Below, one piece after another: positions 1-5,832 of a stretch of DNA of 5,832 nt. The translations under genes were made by a program, and so were the position numbers. Origin of the DNA: Acidobacteria bacterium UBA823 (GTDB lineage Bacteria; Acidobacteriota; Vicinamibacteria; Vicinamibacterales; UBA823); the NCBI GenBank assembly GCA_002296225.1, contig DBHR01000038.1:1-5832 (forward strand), in the 5' to 3' direction. The notes under the pieces are model-generated. The model ran no database searches. It saw nothing but the letters and a program-made list of their open reading frames with translations, and was not told the DNA's origin. Position 1 is the first letter of the stretch; each line of letters starts with the position of its first letter.

Positions 1-382
1 CGATTCCAAGTAGCCCAGTCACCAACAAAAGATAGAGCGAATTGAAAATACCGATTCGCTGTGGGTCGCTCGCAGAGAGGTAGGACCAAGCGTAAATCGA
101 TGTGGCCAGCGCAAGAAAGCTGACAAGCACCATCATCCCGGCGCTCAGTGGATCAAGAACGTATTCGATCCCCCACGGCGGCGCCCATCCAGCAAGTTCA
201 TACCGCCATACTCCGCCCGTTACGACCGCCGAAAGCAAGAGGCCTGAGGCCGCCAGCGCGAAGCCCAAGGCTGTCAGAGTGACCGCATGTGCAGCACCCG
301 GCGACCGGCGGCCAAGCAGCGGCACCACGACCGCGGCAAGAAGCGGAACCATGACGACGAGAACCGGCAGATGCGCACTCAT
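1..382 (-). CDS. mnhD: Na+/H+ antiporter subunit D (MnhD/MrpD, MbhH-like), 5' part only
   Basis: This is the N-terminal 127 residues of a proton-translocating antiporter subunit of the NuoL/M/N-MrpD family; the rest lies beyond the left edge. In the complete protein these subunits carry the lysine/glutamate proton path in the membrane; those residues are not in this fragment. Visible are hydrophobic segments at about residues 7-23, 33-54, 80-97 and 112-127. The family-typical block GWAPPWGIEYVLDPLSAGMM (65-84) lies just before the third segment. The ATG at 382 overlaps the mnhC stop in an ATGA junction, which fixes the start and implies coupled translation; the Shine-Dalgarno is weak. The family is sure. 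MnhD is preferred over MnhA because it follows mnhC and because MrpA C-terminal domains are encoded separately upstream, but without the C-terminus a NuoM- or MbhH-type assignment cannot be excluded. Confidence 0.9.
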   Translation of the reverse strand, partial: MSAHLPVLVVMVPLLAAVVVPLLGRRSPGAAHAVTLTALGFALAASGLLLSAVVTGGVWRYELAGWAPPWGIEYVLDPLSAGMMVLVSFLALATSIYAWSYLSASDPQRIGIFNSLYLLLVTGLLGI

Positions 383-753
383 TCTCGTAACTTGGCGAGA
401 AGCATCGTTTCGCTGAGCGTACCGTAACGCCGCCGGATACGAATGAGTAGGGCGAGGGCAACGCCTGTCGTGCTAACCGACACAACAATCGCCGTCAGCA
501 TCAGGGCGTGGGGAAGTGGATTCACGTATGAAGCAACGTTGATTTCGAGCCCGTCCTCGATGACCACAGGCACTGTTGCGCCGGATTTGGCAGACAACGC
601 AATGAAGAACACGATGACCGCCACCTGAAGGATATTCATCGCCATAAGCTTGCGCAGCAAATGCTGGCGGGCGACGATCCCGTAGAGTCCAACCATCAGC
701 AGCACTGTGGTCAGAAAGTATTGCGCCGTTCCAACGCTCCAGAGCCCTTCCAT
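379..753 (-). CDS. mnhC: Na+/H+ antiporter subunit C (MnhC/MrpC, NuoK-like)
   Basis: This is a small membrane subunit of the Mrp/Mnh antiporter, homologous to NuoK of complex I and MbhG of Mbh. The 124-residue product has three hydrophobic segments, about 10-28, 37-56 and 82-106. The NuoK/MrpC signatures are clear: HLLRKLMAMNILQVAVIVFF (31-50), then VNPLPHALMLTAIVVSVSTT (77-96). The second segment carries no glutamate, unlike NuoK, where a conserved acidic residue sits in TM2; as far as I recall this is normal for MrpC. I chose the ATG at 753 because the product then begins MEGLWSVG, as family members usually do, and it lies one base after the mnhB stop. An in-frame ATG at 765 would give 128 residues and overlap mnhB; neither has a convincing Shine-Dalgarno. 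The gene ends in an ATGA overlap with mnhD. Confidence 0.93.
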   Translation of the reverse strand: MEGLWSVGTAQYFLTTVLLMVGLYGIVARQHLLRKLMAMNILQVAVIVFFIALSAKSGATVPVVIEDGLEINVASYVNPLPHALMLTAIVVSVSTTGVALALLIRIRRRYGTLSETMLLAKLRE

Positions 754-754
754 G

Positions 755-1189
755 TCATCCGTCATCCCGCGCTTCGACCAGCGCGTCAAAAATGAGGGAC
801 AGAACCCCAGTTACCGTTACAGCGACACCAATCTCGATCGCCATGCTGCCAGCGGCACGGGCTTTTGGCGCCTCAAGTAACAGTGGAAGTGCAGAGTAGT
901 CAAGAAAGTTACCCCCAAAAATTGGACCGAGTAACCCGACCCCTATAAAAATGCCCAGCCCCGCGCATGCAAAAGCCAGCGCACGCTCGGGCGCTAACAT
1001 CCAGCCCCCAGCTCGCCCACGGACAAGCCTAACCAGGATGATGCAGGCCGCAATAATCACGCCACCTTGAAATCCTCCGCCCGGACTGTCGTGACCGTGT
1101 ACGACCACGTAGGCACCAAACATCAGCATGAACGGTGTCATCAGACGGCTCGCAGCGTCGAGTGCTGGGCTTCCGAACGCTAATTTCAT
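755..1189 (-). CDS. mnhB: Na+/H+ antiporter subunit B (MnhB/MrpB, MbhF-like)
   Basis: This is a membrane subunit of 144 residues belonging to the MnhB domain family (MrpB; MbhF in Mbh). The strongest evidence is the loop motif HGHDSPGGGFQGG (31-43) after the first membrane segment, a hallmark of MnhB. It is supported by FGGNFLDY (91-98) and the last helix EIGVAVTVTGVLSLIFDAL (119-137). Four hydrophobic segments are visible, about 17-31, 40-56, 70-90 and 118-137. MnhB is needed for the assembled antiporter, but its own transport role is not well defined. The ATG at 1189 forms an ATGA overlap with the upstream MbhE-like gene and has a GGTGGGG ribosome binding site a few bases upstream, so it is preferred over in-frame ATGs at 1237 and 1213, which would lie inside that gene. 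The length is normal for the family. Confidence 0.94.
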   Translation of the reverse strand: MKLAFGSPALDAASRLMTPFMLMFGAYVVVHGHDSPGGGFQGGVIIAACIILVRLVRGRAGGWMLAPERALAFACAGLGIFIGVGLLGPIFGGNFLDYSALPLLLEAPKARAAGSMAIEIGVAVTVTGVLSLIFDALVEARDDG

Positions 1190-1476
1190 TGCGCCCCACC
1201 GTCTTCTCGCCATCGCGCGCCTAGGATTAGCCAGCATGCAAGACCCGCCGCACAGATTACCGCTGTCTCGCCTAGCGTGTCATAGGACCGGTAGTCGGCT
1301 AACACCCCGGTGACGAGGTTCGTGGCACCTGTTTCTTCAGGCCCACGACTAATGTACCGCGGTGACACATGTGTGGCCGCTGGAGACTCGGGGTCGCCGA
1401 CCGGTGGCAAGCCGCCTGCCGCCGTCATAAGGAGGGCGCCCAGCACGACGAGCGGGACAAGCGACAGTCGGAACAC
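1186..1476 (-). CDS. MbhE-like subunit (C-terminal MrpA domain encoded as a separate gene)
   Basis: This 96-residue protein matches the MbhE family, which in Bacillus-type systems forms the extreme C-terminus of MrpA (or lies at the start of a fused MrpB). It has an N-terminal hydrophobic segment (about 4-21), a polar loop, and a second segment (about 71-86). The family pattern is clear in the loop: Y41, ETG (48-50), N53, and VTGVLADYRSYDTLGET (55-71), whose core DYRxYDTLGE is the hallmark. The start is GTG at 1476: it overlaps the previous stop by one base (TAGTG), with GAGGTG seven bases upstream. The stop overlaps the mnhB start. In Mbh structures this subunit sits beside MbhD at the junction of the antiporter module. 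The role here is inferred from family and context. Confidence 0.88.
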   Translation of the reverse strand: MFRLSLVPLVVLGALLMTAAGGLPPVGDPESPAATHVSPRYISRGPEETGATNLVTGVLADYRSYDTLGETAVICAAGLACWLILGARWREDGGAQ

Positions 1477-1727
1477 TAGTCAGCACCTCGGTCGGTACGG
1501 AAGATCGCCGTAACAAAGAAAACCGCCGTAATGGCAGCACCGACAGCCGCCTCTGTGAACGCGACATCAACCGCACCGAGAATCGCAAAGTAGGTGGCCG
1601 AAAAAAAACTGAACGTGCCGAAAATGGTCACGGAGGTTAGCAAATCGCGAACCGCGAGCACTGAAATCGCACAGATGATCATGAGGGTCAGAAAGACGAC
1701 AGCGAGTGGGTCAAGCGTTGGTATCAC
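1476..1727 (-). CDS. MbhD/DUF4040 subunit (MrpA C-terminal domain encoded as a separate gene)
   Basis: This 83-residue, three-helix membrane protein (about 8-24, 29-50, 60-76) matches MbhD/DUF4040, the domain that follows the NuoL-like part of MrpA in Bacillus-type systems and resembles part of NuoJ. The diagnostic motif is DVAFTEAAVGAAITAVFF (54-71); E59 within it is the conserved membrane glutamate thought to take part in ion or proton transfer in MrpA/MbhD. The preceding VLAVRDLLTSVTIFGTFS also fits. The start is GTG at 1727, nine bases after the mnhG stop, with AAGGA (overlapping that stop codon) about six bases upstream. It ends in a one-base TAGTG overlap with the next gene. Older annotations may call such proteins 'MnhB N-terminal' or 'hypothetical'. 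Confidence 0.9.
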   Translation of the reverse strand: MIPTLDPLAVVFLTLMIICAISVLAVRDLLTSVTIFGTFSFFSATYFAILGAVDVAFTEAAVGAAITAVFFVTAIFRTDRGAD

Positions 1728-1736
1728 AAGGCATCC

Positions 1737-2027
1737 TTAACGTCGCCACGGAGCAATACCGGCCCGATATGCCGCCCGGCCAAGCGCGTGGGTAGCAGTC
1801 GGATTGGCAAGGGTTACAAAGGCAACAATTAGTAAGATCTTTGCGCTGGTAAGAGTCGCACCACCGCGTAGCGCCAAAGCACCAACGGTTAGGGCCACAC
1901 CCAGCGTGTCGGATTTACCTAAGGCGTGTAACCGCGTGTAGAAGTCTGGCAGCCTGAGCACGCCCACCACGCCAGCCGCAATAAAGAAAAGCCCTACAAG
2001 TAACACGACGTCAGCAACTGGGGTCAT
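1737..2027 (-). CDS. mnhG: Na+/H+ antiporter subunit G (MnhG/MrpG, MbhC-like)
   Basis: This 96-residue membrane subunit of the PhaG/MnhG/YufB family is recognised by GVVGVLRLPDFYTRLHALGK (19-38), followed by SDTLGVALTVGALAL, and by VTLANPTATHALGRAAYRAG (71-90) near the C-terminus. These are the two most conserved blocks of the family. Three hydrophobic segments are visible, about 5-25, 40-54 and 61-76. It is a small accessory subunit of the antiporter complex, needed for assembly or activity in studied systems; a catalytic role is not established. The ATG at 2027 overlaps the mnhF stop (ATGA), and an AAGGCGG ribosome binding site lies upstream. Length is near the family norm. The gap to the next gene is nine bases. 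Confidence 0.95.
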   Translation of the reverse strand: MTPVADVVLLVGLFFIAAGVVGVLRLPDFYTRLHALGKSDTLGVALTVGALALRGGATLTSAKILLIVAFVTLANPTATHALGRAAYRAGIAPWRR

Positions 2028-2296
2028 GGCTGATCCGCCTTTTTGGCCTCGAAGTACTTAGCTAGCGCGAGTGTACCTACGAAACTGATCAACGTATACG
2101 AGAGCGTGATGTCGACAAAGACCTCGACGCGATCAGTTAGAAATCCGAGCACCAGTAGAAACACAATTGTCTTAGTCGAGATGAGACCTAAGCCAGTTAG
2201 ACGGTCGAAAACGGTCGGCCCGGCAAGCACGCGGTAAAGTGAAAACACCATCGCCGCGGCAAGCACGAACGCTGTGCCGAGTAACAACGGGCTCAT
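2024..2296 (-). CDS. mnhF: Na+/H+ antiporter subunit F (MnhF/MrpF, MbhB-like)
   Basis: This 90-residue, three-helix membrane subunit belongs to the MnhF/MrpF family. Diagnostic features are YRVLAGPTVFDRLTGLGLIS (21-40) and the last block DITLSYTLISFVGTLALAKY (62-81). The first holds the conserved GPT..DR element between helices one and two; the second contains the D62 that begins the third helix. In Staphylococcus and Bacillus systems the F subunit is essential for antiport and has been linked to cholate efflux. The ATG at 2296 is chosen because it overlaps the mnhE stop as ATGA and is preceded by GGGGGAA; it also gives the normal family length. An in-frame ATG at 2350 would add 18 polar residues that lie inside mnhE and do not resemble the family. 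Confidence 0.95.
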   Translation of the reverse strand: MSPLLLGTAFVLAAAMVFSLYRVLAGPTVFDRLTGLGLISTKTIVFLLVLGFLTDRVEVFVDITLSYTLISFVGTLALAKYFEAKKADQP

Positions 2297-2871
2297 CGGC
2301 TTCCCCCTTGGCCCGACTCCGGATCCGTGTGTAAGAACAGCGCTTGGCATCGCCGAACCGCGTCGCCGCTTCTAAGATTAGCTGCACTACGTGAGGTCAA
2401 GGCATGTACTAGGTAGCCGGCGGTATCAACATCGAGAGTTACCGTCCCGGGCGTTAGAGTGATGGAATTCGCGAGCACGAGGCGGGCGAATGTATGCGGT
2501 GCTGGTTTGTCCAGCCTCACTAAACATGGCTGGATCGGCATCCGCGGATGCAGCACGATCCAGGCCACGTGTAGATTCGCCGTGACGACCTGCCGAGCTA
2601 GCCACAGTAAATACATCGGAAACCGTAGCCAGAACACACCAGCCAACGGGTGAGATGCCGATAAGCCGACCTGCGGAGGCAGGCAGAGAAGCCGGCCGGT
2701 CCACAACGAAACGGCCATGGCGCATGTGGCGCCGGCGAGCAGGTGGCCTCCATCAAACTTTCCCGATAGAACAATCCAAAAGACGAAGAGCAGGGCGGAA
2801 AATGGCAGGCCGCGCCAGAACTCGCGTACCAGGCGCCCAAGATACCCCTGACTTGATTCACGCTCGGCCAT
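2293..2871 (-). CDS. mnhE: Na+/H+ antiporter subunit E (MnhE/MrpE, MbhA-like)
   Basis: This is the first gene of the antiporter cluster. From the ATG at 2871 the product has 192 residues. Hydrophobic segments lie at about 23-36, 43-58 and 74-105, followed by a cytoplasmic C-terminal domain with the hallmark LVLANSITLTPGTVTLDV (131-148) and YLVHAL (153-158). In the family the first part resembles FxxxLWxxLSG...HxLxG; here FWIVLSGKFDGGHLLAG (31-47) fits. The start is uncertain. In-frame ATGs at 2904 and 2931 and a TTG at 2964 would add 11, 20 or 31 polar residues, and none of the four has a good Shine-Dalgarno. 2871 is preferred because family proteins are short (about 160-170 residues) and begin just before the first helix. 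The C-terminus after about residue 160 is slightly longer than usual. The stop overlaps mnhF (ATGA). Confidence 0.92.
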   Translation of the reverse strand: MAERESSQGYLGRLVREFWRGLPFSALLFVFWIVLSGKFDGGHLLAGATCAMAVSLWTGRLLCLPPQVGLSASHPLAGVFWLRFPMYLLWLARQVVTANLHVAWIVLHPRMPIQPCLVRLDKPAPHTFARLVLANSITLTPGTVTLDVDTAGYLVHALTSRSAANLRSGDAVRRCQALFLHTDPESGQGGSR

Positions 2872-2995
2872 GCTCGGATCATCGGTCGCCGTAGGATCTC
2901 GCATCAGTCTGCCGTCGGACGGGTCGCGCATGGTGCGCTGGTAGGGTCTTGGTGCGCCGTCCAAGCCTCTGAGTCAGGACGACATGAGGGTCAGT

Positions 2996-3017
2996 GCGGC
3001 GCCCTAATGGACGCCGC
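2996..3017 (-). other. GC-rich stem-loop between the lipoprotein gene and mnhE
   Basis: On the minus strand GCGGCGTCC and GGGCGCCGC can pair as a 9-bp stem closed by the loop ATTA. Eight pairs are Watson-Crick and one is T-G. Read on the plus strand the same site has a C-A mismatch at that position, so the hairpin is complete only in minus-strand RNA. No U-run follows, so it is not a canonical rho-independent terminator. It could be a second stop-and-stabilise element behind the terminator at 3029-3061 or a structured leader of the antiporter mRNA. Confidence 0.55.
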
Positions 3018-3028
3018 CCCGATAAATC

Positions 3029-3061
3029 AAAAAGGTCGAAGGCTGAGAGTGCAGCCCGTCG
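3029..3061 (-). terminator. Probable rho-independent terminator after the lipoprotein gene
   Basis: Seven bases after the stop codon, the minus strand reads CGA, a bulged C, GGGCTG, the loop CACTCT, CAGCCT and TCG. This forms a 9-bp stem with one bulge and one G-T pair. It is followed by ACC and then five T residues, with a further ATTT shortly after. Position and structure fit an intrinsic terminator separating the lipoprotein gene from the antiporter operon. The stem is modest and the U-tract starts three bases late, so partial read-through is possible. Confidence 0.6.
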
Positions 3062-3067
3062 CGCGAT

Positions 3068-3781
3068 CTAGCTAACTTCGTCGATAGCCGTAATAATCCA
3101 GCGCCCGGTTAGCGGTGTGCCATCGTCTCCCACGAGCTCGGCCCGCTGAATTTCGATGTCGAGCGTTTGCTGAACATTTTGCTCGTCCGGGGTGATCACA
3201 TCCGCAATGATGCGGACAGTCTTTGACGAAATCTCGCCGTCATACAGCGTGACGTCGATCAGGTCTATTGCGCTATAAGTACTACCCTCCGCTACGATGC
3301 GTCCCTCGCTCAACGCCGCGCGCGCGTCTGAGACCTCCTGGGCATGCTGAGCCATCTCCCCACGCCATTGGGTCCATTCCTCCTGAACCGCTCGATCGGC
3401 ACGGCGACTGGGTTCGTTGCCAGCTTGCTCAGCTTCAAGGACACGTTCGATCGCTTCAAGATTCTCATCTTGGTAAGCCTGCTTCCGTTCAGAGAATTCT
3501 GACTCCGACGCCTGAACTGCCATCAATGCCTCATTGAGGGCGCGGGCACGCATCGGCGTCGTCATTACTTCGGAAATACTTTCCACCTCAAAACTCGGTA
3601 CAACCCCTCGCTCAACAGAACTAAACGGCACCATTGAAAGATTGGCCGATGTCATGTTGTCCCGGAAGCGGGATGCGCGGAAGAAGCTTGAAATCAATGT
3701 CTCCTCAGGCACACTCGAGCATCCGGCGAAGGTCGCCGTCAGAATGAAGAGTACTACTGCAATGGATCGTGGCCGATGCAT
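3068..3781 (-). CDS. Predicted lipoprotein of unknown function with a helical middle region
   Basis: I do not recognise a named family. The 237-residue product begins with a short basic stretch (MHRPR), a hydrophobic core (7-19) and a lipobox-like TFAGC with C21 as its only cysteine. This predicts signal peptidase II processing and a lipid anchor; serine at +2 and +3 argues against inner-membrane retention by the usual Asp+2 rule, if the host uses Lol sorting. Residues about 76-158 are charged, rich in Glu, Ala, Gln and Arg, and probably helical, possibly coiled coil. Residues about 168-237 look beta-rich, with two hydrophobic strands (TVRIIADVITP, GRWIITAI). The ATG at 3781 is well supported by AAGGAGG eight bases upstream. 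It follows gyrA in the same direction at 80 bp and is followed by a probable terminator, so it may be its own unit or share the gyrA transcript. No transport or enzymatic motif is visible. Confidence 0.85.
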   Translation of the reverse strand: MHRPRSIAVVLFILTATFAGCSSVPEETLISSFFRASRFRDNMTSANLSMVPFSSVERGVVPSFEVESISEVMTTPMRARALNEALMAVQASESEFSERKQAYQDENLEAIERVLEAEQAGNEPSRRADRAVQEEWTQWRGEMAQHAQEVSDARAALSEGRIVAEGSTYSAIDLIDVTLYDGEISSKTVRIIADVITPDEQNVQQTLDIEIQRAELVGDDGTPLTGRWIITAIDEVS

Positions 3782-3789
3782 GTCGTCAG

Positions 3790-3796
3790 CCTCCTT
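3790..3796 (-). promoter_or_regulatory. Strong Shine-Dalgarno of the lipoprotein gene
   Basis: The minus strand reads AAGGAGG with eight bases to the ATG at 3781. This is close to a perfect anti-16S match and is the strongest ribosome binding site in the window. It fixes the start that places the lipobox correctly. Confidence 0.85.
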
Positions 3797-3861
3797 CAGT
3801 CAATGACTAGTGTTCTCGCTTCACGGGGTCGCTAACCGAGGTTCCGTGTTCCCACGATACC

Positions 3862-5832
<1,971 letters not shown>

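Noticed and set aside
198..488. A 96-codon open frame on the minus strand overlapping mnhC and mnhD
   Set aside because: It is an out-of-frame shadow. The mnhC and mnhD frames carry clear family motifs in this stretch, and this product is arginine- and serine-rich without any recognisable pattern.
2598..2882. Alternative frames over mnhE on both strands
   Set aside because: Only the 2871-2293 frame contains the MnhE hallmark block and membrane helices. The others are compositional shadows.
3798..3808. Perfect 5-bp inverted repeat AGTCA-A-TGACT just upstream of the lipoprotein Shine-Dalgarno, considered as an operator
   Set aside because: It is too short to exceed chance, and no promoter elements could be placed around it.
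3782..3861. Possible terminator after gyrA
   Set aside because: The only hairpin seen on the minus strand is CGTG-GGAA-CACG, a 4-bp stem without a following U-run. It is too weak to call.

Overview
The window is a compact bacterial chromosomal segment, moderately GC-rich by eye, in which every supported gene lies on the minus strand. Reading in the direction of transcription (right to left), it holds the 3' part of gyrA, a small unrecognised lipoprotein gene, and then a tightly packed run of eight genes for a multisubunit Mrp/Mnh-type cation:proton antiporter (or the related membrane module of Mbh-type complexes). The last of these runs off the left edge. I see no rRNA, tRNA, CRISPR array, transposon or phage gene. 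There is no gene-free stretch over 300 bases; the longest gaps are about 80 bp (gyrA to lipoprotein) and about 100-200 bp (lipoprotein to mnhE, depending on the mnhE start).

Region by region: 5832-3862 encodes the last 656 residues of DNA gyrase subunit A, including a canonical GyrA box and a six-bladed C-terminal wrapping domain. 3781-3068 encodes a predicted lipoprotein of 237 residues with a strong ribosome binding site, a helical, charged middle and a beta-rich C-terminus. Just after its stop is a probable rho-independent terminator (3061-3029), then a second GC-rich stem-loop (3017-2996) without a U-tract. From 2871 (or an upstream start as far as 2964) to position 1 come mnhE, mnhF, mnhG, an MbhD/DUF4040 gene, an MbhE-like gene, mnhB, mnhC and the first 127 codons of mnhD.

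The antiporter order E-F-G-(MbhD)-(MbhE)-B-C-D matches the order mbhA to mbhH of Pyrococcus-type Mbh membrane modules, not the A-B-C-D-E-F-G order of Bacillus mrp. The two domains that form the C-terminus of MrpA in Bacillus-type systems are separate small genes here, and no full-length MrpA is present in the window. Most junctions are ATGA or TAGTG overlaps, so the genes are very probably one operon with translational coupling. Together the products would build a membrane complex that exchanges Na+ (or K+) for H+, serving pH and sodium homeostasis. If redox subunits follow beyond the left edge, it could instead be the ion-pumping arm of a larger Mbh/Mbs-like complex.

Organism: the genes are clearly bacterial (GyrA box, strong Shine-Dalgarno, lipobox). 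The lipoprotein vaguely recalls hypothetical proteins of Acidobacteriota (Vicinamibacteria), but this is memory, not a search, and should be treated as a weak guess.
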